Source of the DNA: Nematostella vectensis
Taxonomy: Eukaryota; Cnidaria; Anthozoa; Actiniaria; Edwardsiidae
NCBI RefSeq assembly: GCF_932526225.1
Contig: NC_064039.1
Location: 620,001 to 684,000 of the forward strand
Direction: 5' to 3'
Length of the DNA: 64,000 bases
Part shown: in pieces, positions 55,201 through 64,000 of the stretch
Layout of the letters: each line of letters begins with the position of its first letter
Position numbering within the stretch: position 1 is the first letter of the stretch
Notes under the pieces: model-generated
What the model saw: the letters and a program-made list of their open reading frames with translations, nothing else
Told to the model about the DNA's origin: nothing
Database searches by the model: none
Translations under genes and position numbers: made by a program

Positions 55201-58200
55201 TGCTGACTTGATACTTGTTCCTTACATGAAAGCCACTACTAATTTGATTACTAGTATATCTAAAGACTAAAGTTTGTAACGATCAGTTTCAGCAGCAATC
55301 ACTTTTATATGACTATGTGACTGTGATAGACTCAAATTCATTATCAAATGTCTTCTATTTTCCAGTCATTGCCTGTCTTATCGTCAACACCTCCATTCGC
55401 ATCACTATTGTGTGACCGTGATAGCCCAAAGCAGACTGTCACACCAGACAGTTCAACTCGCAGCTCAGGATCATCACAGCGGAAAAGCTCATCTTATTTA
55501 CAAAGAAAAGTGGGTTGGCTGTAGTCTTGTTATCTATCTGTTTTTTTTAGGTTTTTTAAAGGGTTTTTCAATTATGATCATATCTTAGTTAGAATAGTTA
55601 ATTTCTACAACACTTAGCGCATAATCTCTCTTTCTGATTGGTTGTTAGCTATAGTAAATCAGAGGGCATACCGCGGGATTCCTCATTCACACAATCCTTG
55701 CAGGTCCACTTGAAGTAAAAGAGACGAAAAAACTTGATTCAGATTCGAGAAATTTGGTTCTCAATCTTTTCTAGTAAATGTATTTTCCATCCTTAAAAAG
55801 GACACTAAAAGTAACGAAGACTGCAGGGTTTTGAAGCTAAAGTTTTCCATCATTGATCTGCCTGTGCTGCAAACACCGATTAGGTGCGCTCGCGCACACA
55901 CTAGAAAACACCCCATTTCAAATGAGCGTGCACTGTTTTGATTTGCAAAATACTGTTTTCGTTGTTTGTGCTTCCGCCTCTTGACTCCACAACATTTTGA
56001 TCAAAACGGTGACGAATATCTTTGTGTATGAGAGTACATACCATGGAAAACTATGGGAAATTTGTTAAATACATAAAAAAAATTTCTATATTAGTCTGCT
56101 AATCCCCTATGTCCATCCGAGTTCAGTGCCTGTACACCAGGTCATCGGTCTCCCTCTCAGCCACTGATCTTAGCGGACTTGTCGGTCCAGATAATTGATA
56201 GAGTCCACGGAGATGAGAGTAGCTTGCGGGACAGGGAGGGGCAATTGGGATATAGAATCCAAACCATAACTCTGCAAGGGCAGGCACATAGTTAATCTAG
56301 ACATGTTTCCAGACAGTGTCTTCTTATGCGCGCATATAACATTTCCGTTGTTTTGTATTTGTTATTGTTAGTACTTGCCATTATCTTTATCACATGTAAG
56401 TGCAGTTGCTAGCTTCAGTCAGCCTATAGAAGGCTGTTGTACACAGCCGAAGTATAGGTGATTTTTATTATAACAAGTGTTTTCTCTTGTTATTAGTTAA
56501 ATTGTGTCAAGAATCTAGTTTTGACAACACAGAGATGTTTGTGATTAATTACATATAGGTGTTTTTACGTGGTTAAATAAACTATTATTATTATCTATTA
56601 TTTCATATGCTAAATTGTAAAGGATTAAAATGTAAGGAGGTGGTGGTTTGCTCATCAGAGTCTGTTGTCATATCATAGAACAGCTCATCAGAGTCTGTTG
56701 TCATATCATAGAACAGCCTATCAGAGTCTGTTGTCATATCATAGAACAGCTCATCAGAGTCTGCTGTCATATCATAGAACAGCTCATCAGAGTCTGTTGT
56801 CATATCATAGAACAGCTCATCAGAGTCTGTTGTCATATCATAGAACAGCTCATCAGAGTCTGTTGTCATATCATAGAACAACTCATCAGAGTCTGTTGTC
56901 ATATCATAGAACAGCTCATCAGAGTCGGTTGTCATATCATAGAACAGCTCATCAGAGTCGGTTGTCATATCATAGAACAGCTCATCAGAGTCTGTTGTCA
57001 TATCATAGGACAGCTCATCAGAGTCTGTTGTCATATCATAGGACAGCTCATCAGAGTCTGTTGTCATATCATAGGACAGCTCATCAGAGTCTGTTGTCAT
57101 ATCATAGGACAGCTCATCAGAGTCGATTGTCATATCAAAGGACAGCTCATCAGAGTCTGTTGTCATATCATAGAACAGCTCATCAGAGTCTGTTGTCATA
57201 TCATAGAACAACTCATCAGAGTCTGTTGTCATATCATAGAACAGCTCATCAGAGTCTGTTGTCATATCATAGAACAGCTCATCAGAGTCTGTTGTCATAT
57301 CATAGAACAGCTCATCAGAGTCTGTTGTCATATCATAGAACAGCTTATCAGAGTCTGTTGTCATATCATAGAACAGCTCATCAGAGTCTGCTGTCATATC
57401 ATAGAACAGCTCATCAGAGTCTGTTGTCATATCATAGAACAGCTCATCAGAGTCTGTTGTCATATCATAGAACAGCTCATCAGAGTCTGTTGTCATATCA
57501 TAGAACAGCTCATCAGAGTCTGTTGTCATATCATAGAACAGCTCATCAGAGTCGCTTGTCATATCATAGAACAGCTCATCAGAGTCTGTTGTCATATCAT
57601 AGAACAGCTCATCAGAGTCTGTTGTCATATAGAACAGCTCATCAGAGTCTGTTATTATATCATAGAACAGCTCATCAGAGTCTGTTGTCATATCATAGGA
57701 CAGCTCATCAGAGTCTGTTGTCATATCATAGGACAGCTCATCAGAGTCGGTTGTCATATCATAGGACAGCTCATCAGAGTCGATTGTCATATCAAAGGAC
57801 AGCTCATCAGAGTCTGTTGTCATATCATAGAACAGCTCATCAGAGTCTGTTGTCATATCATAGGACAGCTCATCAGAGTCGATTGTCATATCAAAGGACA
57901 GCTCATCAGAGTCTGTTGTCATATCATAGAACAGCTCATCAGAGTCTGTTGTCATATCATAGGACAGCTCATCAGAGTCTGTTGTCATATCATAGGACAG
58001 CTCATCAGAGTCGGTTGTCGTATCATAGAACAGCTCATCAGAGTCTGTTGTCATATCATAGAACAGCTCATCAGAGTCTGTTGTCATATAGGACAGCTCA
58101 TCAGAGTCTGTTGTCATATCATAGAACAGCTCATCAGAGTCTGTTGTCATATCATAGAACAGCTCATCAGAGTCGGTTGTCATATCATAGAACAGCTCAT

Positions 58201-59765
58201 CAGAGTCTGTTGTCATATCATAGAACAGTTCATCAGAGTCTGTTGTCATATCATAGGACAGCTCATCAGAGTCTGTTGTCATATCATAGAACAGCTCATC
58301 AGAGTCTGTTGTCATATCATAGAACAGCTCATCAGAGTCTGTTGTCATATCATAGAACAGCTCATCAGAGTCTGTTGTCATATCATAGAACAACTCATCA
58401 GAGTCTGTTGTCATATCATAGAACAGCTCATCAGAGTCTGTTGTCATATCATAGAACAGCTCATCAGAGTCTGTTGTCATATCATAGAACAGCTCATCAG
58501 AGTTTGTTGTCGTATCATAGGACAGCTCATCAGAGTCGGTTGATGGTAGACCTCCCCAGTCAAACGCCTCTCCTGGTCTCTGGGCAGCGGATGATGACTT
58601 TGTCATGGTAGAACTGGTAAGGTCTATCTGCTATTAAACTTTTGCCTGTTTGTATTTTCTGTCTGTATTACTGTGCATCTTTTGCACTTATGCTTTTATG
58701 TATTTTCTCTTTATTGTGTAGAAGCCAGCATTTGCCTGTAACTCTGCTGTGGACGGGGACTTGGGAAGTTTCTTCCGTGAATGTCAGGCAGCACCTCCCC
58801 TTAACTTATTCCAGCAAGGCAGGGACCTCACCCTTGGCAATATCATGGTATGGCTACCCCCCCTTATGTAACTTATTCCAGCAAGGCATGGACCTCACCC
58901 TTGGCAATATCATGGTATGGCTACCTCCCCTTATGTAACTTATTCCAGCAAGGCATGGACCTCACCCTCGGCAATATCATGGTATGGCTACCTCCCCTTA
59001 TGTAACTTATTCCAGCAAGGCAGGGACCTCACCCGTGGCAATATCATGGTATGGCTACCCCCCCTTATGTAACTTATTCCAGCAAGGCATGGACCTCACC
59101 CTTGGCAATATCATGGTATGGCTACCTCCCCTTATGTAACTTATTCCAGCAAGGCAGGGACCTCACCCTTGGCAATATCATGGTATGGCTTCCTCCCCTT
59201 TTGTAACTTATTCCAGCAAGGCAGGGACCTCACCCTCGGCAATATCATGGTATGGCTACCTCCCCTTATGTAACTTATTCCAGCAAGGCAGAGACCTCAC
59301 TCTTTCATGGTTGTGTGCTAAAAAAATCAGGCCTTGGATACATATTGCTGTTGGTTTTGCACTGATGTCTTTTTATGTGCAGATTTTCTGGTTGTTGTTG
59401 TTGTTGTTATGTTAAATTTTTGTTTTGTATCTTGTTGGTTCTTTTCATTATTATTGCTGTTTTATGTTTAGTTGTTTTGCGTCATGTTGTTTGCTATCAT
59501 TGTTTCTTGTCAGTAATGGCGAGCTTGATGATAAACAGTTTTTATTTTTATTTCATTGCTTTCTTTTTGTAAATCTTGACACCCCTGTCTTTGTTACGAA
59601 GACCTTGATATGTGTTGTTGTTTGTTTTTTGTAAAATCTTTACACCCCTATTTACAGGACGATCTCGATGTTCAGCTAAGTAGTTACGAGGAATGCCTGC
59701 CGATATTCGACGAACTTGTGGCGAACCTTCAGCAATCTCAGATTTCCACACATCACGCAAATTAA
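49235..59765 (+). CDS. ATG13: ATG13, autophagy initiation (ULK1 complex) HORMA protein
   Basis: Fourteen exons: 49235-49303, 50364-50444, 50643-50762, 51053-51099, 51224-51364, 52148-52188, 52484-52577, 54062-54181, 54493-54606, 54791-54878, 55366-55509, 58521-58616, 58722-58847, 59658-59765. Phases agree throughout and give 462 aa. Exons 1-7 encode the HORMA domain that binds ATG101 and recruits the PI3K complex. Matches are [65 protein letters not shown] and [11 protein letters not shown] (as [14 protein letters not shown]). A Ser/Thr/Pro-rich disordered middle follows. Exon 12 ends DDDFVMVEL, equivalent to the LC3-interacting region of human ATG13 (DDFVMIDF). Exon 13 starts KPAF and includes [10 protein letters not shown]. 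The last exon ([16 protein letters not shown]) matches the C-terminal ULK1/FIP200-binding tail. Confidence 0.95.
49304..50363. other. ATG13 intron 1, 1.06 kb
   Basis: Poly-G run near 49751-49768; otherwise nothing recognised. Confidence 0.5.
51375..52032. repeat. 58-bp minisatellite in ATG13 intron 5 (about 11 copies)
   Basis: The unit has TTTATTGCTGATAAGTCAAA and GAACATACACCGTAGCTACC, with very few differences between copies. It begins 11 bases after the donor of exon 5. The unit does not contain the donor itself. Confidence 0.95.
52630..54058. repeat. 32-bp minisatellite in ATG13 intron 7 (about 44 copies)
   Basis: The unit has CTTGCTTGTAAGGCTGTGG and TGTGAATCCATAT. The last unit runs into the acceptor of exon 8: CATTGCTTTGTTTACAGG against the unit's CATTGCTTGCTTGTAAGG. 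The array may therefore descend from the acceptor region. Confidence 0.93.
54879..55365. other. ATG13 intron 10, 487 bp
   Basis: GTAAGT donor, TTCCAG acceptor, nothing else recognised. Confidence 0.5.
55510..56645. other. ATG13 intron 11, non-repetitive part
   Basis: About 1.1 kb without a recognised feature, ahead of the 33-bp array. Confidence 0.45.
56646..58543 (+). repeat. 33-bp minisatellite copying the acceptor of the ATG13 LIR exon (about 57 copies)
   Basis: The unit has GAACAGCTCATCAGAGTCTG and TTGTCATATCATA. Exon 12 starts right after TATCATAG in the last unit, with GACAGCTCATCAGAGTC. Nearly every copy carries the CATAG acceptor-like end and the first bases of the exon. In the ATG13 frame almost every unit has an in-frame TAG, so only the last acceptor gives an open path to the LIR. 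Confidence 0.95.
58816..59312 (+). repeat. 67-bp repeat amplifying a mini-exon of ATG13 exon 13
   Basis: One exonic copy plus about six full and one truncated downstream copies. Each full unit has ACTTATTCCAG, then 33 nt coding QG(R/M)DLTLGNIM (one copy reads TRGNIM), then GTATGGCTACC. Acceptor, phase-0 33-nt exon and donor are all kept. The last unit (near 59286) has lost the donor. Confidence 0.9.
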
Positions 59766-59848
59766 ATATCTGTGGCAACCTTATAAATAACTAGAATTGT
59801 ACAGTCAAATACATGAGAATTATGAATAATTGTGTATAAATCGTATGT

Positions 59849-59877
59849 AATAAATGCAGTGTTTATAATTGAATAAA
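59849..59877 (+). terminator. ATG13 poly(A) signals
   Basis: Two AATAAA hexamers at 59849 and 59872, about 85 and 107 bases after the stop codon. Confidence 0.6.
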
Positions 59878-59959
59878 CAGTTGCGCGACCATGTCGAGAA
59901 TTATGGGTATTTGCTCACCTTACACTCAGTTTTGCCCCTATAGCTCGATCCTTTGTGGA

Positions 59960-60045
59960 AACGTTCGAGTTCCTTGGAAAACAAACAAAAAATGCCATGG
60001 ACTTTATGGAAAACAAACAAAAGAATGCCATGGACGTGATGGTAT
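59960..60045. repeat. Short duplication of about 37 bp
   Basis: GGAAAACAAACAAAA with ATGCCATGGAC occurs twice in tandem with small differences. Confidence 0.75.
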
Positions 60046-60090
60046 AATCACTTGATATACATTCATTTCATTGCAGGTCTTTGCTTTTAA

Positions 60091-60176
60091 ATAGTGAATG
60101 ATTTTTATTGAAGTGACCAGGCCGCTCATTGTCTCGATCATAGGGGGTTGAGTTATGGGAAATGAGTTGACCTCGG
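60091..60176 (-). repeat. Split direct repeat copy (B2)
   Basis: 86 bp, one mismatch to 60436-60521 (AAGTGACC against AAGTAACC). It marks the outer 3' end of the retrotransposon if the split-repeat reading is right. Confidence 0.85.
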
Positions 60177-60435
60177 TAATGAGTGGATGGAGGCGGACGG
60201 CAGTACGCGGTGTTTGCTGCGTCGCCGAAGGGGAGGTGGGTGGGTCGAAATCTACTAGCGACTTACCGGCTTACGTATCTTCTCAGTGAAAAGGCGAAGA
60301 TTCGATGTTAAAATTTCTTTAAATAAGACGAGACTTGTCAAAGGAATGCTTCTTTAATAAACAAATACCAAGATACACAAAAGGGTTATGCAACCCTCGT
60401 ATTTCGAGACCTTGCGGCATGATTATTCAATGAAA

Positions 60436-60521
60436 ATAGTGAATGATTTTTATTGAAGTAACCAGGCCGCTCATTGTCTCGATCATAGGGGGTTGAGTTA
60501 TGGGAAATGAGTTGACCTCGG
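60436..60521 (-). repeat. Split direct repeat copy (B1)
   Basis: 86 bp lying 127 bases after the recombinase frame ends. The 259 bases between the two copies would be A2. Confidence 0.85.
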
Positions 60522-60647
60522 ATGACGCTACCTACAGCTTAACGTTTATTAAACTAAGGGCTGAAAGAACCGAAAAAGAGAGGATACTTTCCCAAAAACT
60601 CAGAAAATCAAACCCTATCCCCTAGAGAATGATATTGAGCGGAACGT

Positions 60648-62051
60648 TTAGGGGAAAGCCAAGGAGAGGCCCGTGAGCTCGTTTTTCTCAGAGAATATTC
60701 GGGTTAATGTGGAGGCAGCAGGCGCCTCGCCAATGGAAGGGGTGGTGCTAGCTGCTAGTGCTGAGGCTGTCGTGCCGGCGTTCATTACTTTGTCTTTTTG
60801 GGTGTAGTACTCCGCTGTTACGACTGACGACCAACCAACATGTCGAGCTATTTCCTCGTAAGGTACTCCAAGTAGTAAGAGAGTGATGGAGCATCCGCTA
60901 CGAAAGCTATGCATCGTTTCACCATTATGAATACCAGCCGACTTGAGGTGTAAAGAGAGTCTGTTTGCTATGGCTGAACCCACGAAGGGATCGTCTGATA
61001 CTTCTTTTTGGATAGAACTCGAAACAGATAACCATACCTCAAGTTGATGCCCATCAAATCACATAGTTTTATATAGACGGTTAGGTTTGCCACGGGGCAT
61101 ACCTTGTTGTCTGAACACTTTTTTTATCTGGAAGGTGTTGGATTTCCCACCACCCCTTAGTGTCTTTCCAAAAGTGTGACGGAACAAAAAACCTTGCTTG
61201 TCCGGGAGTAGTGCGACTTCTTTCGTGAATACCCTGCCTAAGTCTGAGCCCCTATCCCCAGTATAAAAGTCTAGGCAAAAAAAAGCCATATCGCGCACAT
61301 AAGTGTAACGTTGGGGCGCGGTGCAGCTCGGGGAAAACACTGGAGATTTAAGGTATGCGCACAGTTGAGCCATCTTGTCAAAGAATATTGGAACAGCCTG
61401 TTTTGGGAAGATTAATTAATGCGCTAGCTTGTTCTTCGCGAACGGAGGAAAGGTACTGTTTTACAGAGTGGTGTGCGGCTGTGTTAGCTACTCCGAGCAT
61501 GTTGTTCCATTCGCCCCCCCCCCCCCCCCTTCCTGCTTCGATGAAGATGGACCTTAACTTCCCTATAGTGCTGTCTACTGTACCTGCTGCTAATCTGTTA
61601 GGGCATGCGCAGTGACTTTTACTTGTAGATCCAAAGTAATTGCACTTTGGAGTGTGTACCTTGGTCCTCCCCTTACGATCTTTATAGACAAGAAATCTCG
61701 TTATGTCCGAGGGAGAGGCAGATGTGAGAGTTTTTTTTGAGAGGGGAGAGAGTACAAAAAACGCTCAAATTCTACTTGGAGGCTTGATTTTTGTTTCTGA
61801 TATGGCTTTTTGCGGATCTTCCCTCGCAGATCGTCGAGTCTGTTTTCAATGGCTTCGAGATTTAAGGGGACTTTTGTCATTTTGCTTTCATCTTGCTCAG
61901 TCTCTTCTGCAGCCACAGCGCTGACAAAAGGCGAATATCTCATCGTTGGGGTAGCTACACTCGGGGCATTGAACCGCCTGGACCCACATTCTGGGTACGA
62001 GGGGCAGGACCTAAGTGGAGAAGGGGGGTGTGAATCGTGTGAGTTGCGCAA
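60648..62051 (-). pseudogene. DIRS-type tyrosine recombinase (broken)
   Basis: Pieces in order: a Cys-containing N-terminus (CPSYPECGSRRF), a conserved segment CPNRLAAGTVDSTIGKLRSI, then the catalytic domain. All five catalytic positions are visible: Arg in YTGDRGSDLGR, Lys in HTFGKTLRGG, His and Arg in HSFRSG, His in ARHVGWSS, Tyr in TAEYYTQ. A poly-C run near 61516-61532 and stops near 61059 break the frame. Confidence 0.82.
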
Positions 62052-62226
62052 TTAAAAATAAAAAGAACACAAAGTAATATGCCTGTTGCTAGAAATTTAT
62101 TGTTAACGGCAAATAAATGGGATATTCAAACATTGTCAATGATTGTCTACGGCGTGTGGAAAGCCGGTGAACTTACATTTGCACAAAGCGGAAAACCCAC
62201 AAATCCCATTGTAAAGGCTTCTAGAT

Positions 62227-63270
62227 CTACGCAGCGTTACTTGATTTGGACGGGAACAGGAGGGTGTGTTTGTTGCCCTTGGTGCCGAGTTTAAAGGCTG
62301 CAGTGGAATTTTGCGTAACGAGGGGCCACCAGTACTTTCTTGGGGGAATGTCCAGGGCGATAAGGGTGTAAGTACGCAGCTGCGAGGCTTTGAGGTATCT
62401 GACGGGAGGGCCAACAAGTGTGAAAGGGGGAAAAACGTACGCGTTTTCCCAGGGTTTCCCGAGGTTTTGCGAGAAAACATTGGTTTCTTCGGCTTCTGCG
62501 CATGGGAATGGAGAGAAGAACCTCAGACGGCGGCCCGATAGGTCGAACATCGCGTTTTCTGGTAGGGACATCAGGTCGTCGGTATGGGGCCAAAAGCTGT
62601 TTCTACTGACGCTTCTACTGAAGCTTGTGGGCTTAAAATGGTGTCTAGATCCGAGAGGGTGCGTGAGGGGGCGTCGGCTGGGTTGGCTTCTGAAGCAATG
62701 TACTGTAACGAGATCGAAAGGTTTTTCCCGGCGGAGATCTCGAAGATATCCTTCGTCCGAGATCTTAAGGGATCTGGAAACCTGTCTGCCCCAGCTGTTA
62801 ACCAACACAAGGTTATCTGAAAACACATCTACTCTGGTGTTTCTGTATGGACCCAGCAAGTTCTTTAGGGTTCGAAGGAGAGCTAGAGCTTCCTTTTCGG
62901 CGATTGGTCGCTTTCGCTCGCTTTCGTCCCAATAACCCCTGGTTTCCGCTTTAGGCATCCCAGGCACAAAAAGGCAACCGCCCCATTTAAAATTTGAGGC
63001 ATCTGAGTACAAATGCACCTGCAGGTGAGTTTCGTCTCTCCATGATAAACATCCCTGCCAATTGTCTAGGAAGCGCCAGCAGGCGATTTCTTGTCTTAAG
63101 GCGGCTGTTAGTTTGACTTGGGTTAAGCTTTTTTTGGTGGCTCGGGCGATGGCCTGGTACATTTCATTGATACGGATATCTTCAAGCTGGAAGAGACGGC
63201 AAGGGGGGTATAGATTAAACTCTTGGGCCTCTACACATGGGCTCCCTGCGGTATGGGAAATATGGGCTCC
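62227..63270 (-). pseudogene. DIRS-type RT/RNase H polyprotein fragment
   Basis: Begins within the RT connection (LEDIRINEMYQAIARATKKS). The RNase H domain then reads VHLYSDASNFKWGGCLF, EKEALALLRTL and VDVFSDNLVLVNSW. Near 62600-62815 the conserved sequence continues in another frame (SLQYIASEANPADAPSRT). It then returns to the first frame for LPENAMFDLSGRRLRFFSPF, ENAYVFPPFTLVGPP and IPPRKYWWPLV. Two compensating frame shifts mean the copy is inactive. Confidence 0.8.
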
Positions 63271-63364
63271 AGGACCTTACGACCCTTATGGTGCAAATAT
63301 GGATCTCTTAAAAGAGTTTATGGTAATATTCTAGGCCCGTGGCTCTTGGCCAGTAAATAGGTAT

Positions 63365-64000
63365 AAATCATGTGTTATAATAACTCAAAATAAGGGTTTG
63401 ACAAACAAGTAAACAAAGTATATACGAATTTGAATAAGTCCAATATGAGACTTGATAAGTAAGCAAACCAGGAATGGTACACGACACTAGGAATAAGTAC
63501 AAAATATGGCTTGTCAAACAAGCCGACAAGTATGACAGAGTTTGAATAAGTCCGAATTGGACTTGACAAACAAGCTAGCAAGCCTACGATAGTTAAAAAT
63601 AAATCCAAATTGAGGCTTGTAAAACAAGCCGACAAATAATAGAGAATTTTGAATAAGTCCAAATTAGGGCTTGACAAAACAAGCCATGCTACAAGTATAC
63701 GAAAGCTAGGATAAGTTCGAATTGGGCTTGACAAACAATCCAACACGAGAGTTGTGAAAGTAAAACTTAGAGCTAGGCAAACAAACCAAACGAGCATACG
63801 AAAATTGTGAAAGTAAAAATTAGAATTTGATATACAAGCCAACGAGCATACGAGAATAAAGCAAACATAAGGGCTCTTGACAAACAAGTAATACAAAGTG
63901 TACGAGAGTTTCGAGTAAGTCAACATTAGGCTTGACAAACAAGCGACCAACGAGTATACGAGAGTTGTAAAAGCTAACATTAGAGCTTGACAAACAAGCC
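63365..64000. repeat. Degenerate tandem repeat of about 60 bp to the window edge
   Basis: Recurring CTTGACAAACAAGC, with ACGAGAGTT and AATAAGTCCAAATT blocks, spaced roughly 55-70 bases. It continues past the right edge. Whether it belongs to the neighbouring retrotransposon is unclear. Confidence 0.75.

Larger units (their letters stand above)
60091..63330 (-). mobile_element. Degenerate DIRS/PAT-type tyrosine-recombinase retrotransposon
   Basis: Read on the minus strand: the end of a reverse transcriptase with RNase H and the downstream DIRS domain (about 63300-62227), then a tyrosine recombinase (about 62051-60648), then split direct repeats. An 86-bp sequence starting ATAGTGAATGATTTTTATTG occurs at 60436-60521 and again at 60091-60176 with one mismatch. 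This fits B1-A2-B2 of the PAT/Ngaro layout. Most of the RT and the 5' repeat are missing and the frames are broken. Boundaries are inferred. Confidence 0.8.

Noticed and set aside
56603-58611. Very long open frames on both strands (667 codons minus, 631 and 648 codons plus) of an 11-residue repeat
   Set aside because: The 33-bp unit is a multiple of three, so frames lacking a stop stay open by arithmetic. The region lies inside an ATG13 intron and has no flanking gene structure for these frames.
62390-62935. 181-codon plus-strand frame
   Set aside because: Antisense to the conserved RNase H region of the DIRS-type element.
63375-63980. 201-codon hydrophobic minus-strand frame
   Set aside because: It follows the degenerate CTTGACAAACAAGC repeat and has no recognisable domain.

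Overview
The window is nuclear DNA of an early-branching animal. Its genes are intron-rich with GT-AG introns, its proteins read like human orthologues, and AATAAA poly(A) signals follow stop codons. Introns and intergenic DNA are full of minisatellites, MITE-like elements and a tyrosine-recombinase retrotransposon. A cnidarian (sea-anemone-like anthozoan) fits best, but this is an inference from gene style and not proven here.

Layout. (1) 1-18304, minus: the 5' half (18 coding exons, about 908 codons) of SBF1/SBF2 (MTMR5/MTMR13), a DENN-domain Rab GEF and pseudophosphatase, which runs off the left edge. Its introns carry 38-, 63-, 31- and 25-bp arrays and several small transposons. (2) 19229-21730, minus: intronless TELO2. 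(3) 22940-24115, minus: an intronless class A GPCR with unusual motifs. (4) 24825-25978, plus: a two-exon secreted protein of 129 aa that I do not recognise. (5) 29048-39778, minus: a PTPRR-like receptor tyrosine phosphatase with signal peptide, SEA-like ectodomain, TM segment, kinase-interaction motif and PTP domain. (6) 41932-48387, plus: HTRA2/Omi in four exons. (7) 49235-59765, plus: ATG13 in fourteen exons. (8) 60091-63330, minus: a broken DIRS/PAT-type retrotransposon with split direct repeats, followed by degenerate repeats to the right edge.

The genes do not form one pathway. SBF2, HTRA2 and ATG13 touch membrane traffic, mitochondrial quality control and autophagy, TELO2 stabilises PIKK kinases and PTPRR restrains MAP kinases. 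Their adjacency is probably incidental. Four promoter or start regions share a YY1-like ATGGCG-type motif.

The most striking signal is structural. Minisatellites here are repeatedly made from exon-intron junctions, so splice sites are themselves tandemly amplified. HTRA2 exon 2 has about 60 copies of its donor. SBF exon 6 has about 27 donor copies and a duplicated acceptor. The PTPRR transmembrane exon has about four further donor copies. The ATG13 LIR exon has about 57 acceptor copies. ATG13 exon 13 is followed by about six complete 33-nt acceptor-exon-donor cassettes that keep the reading frame. This could generate isoform diversity or decoy splicing and deserves testing with RNA data.
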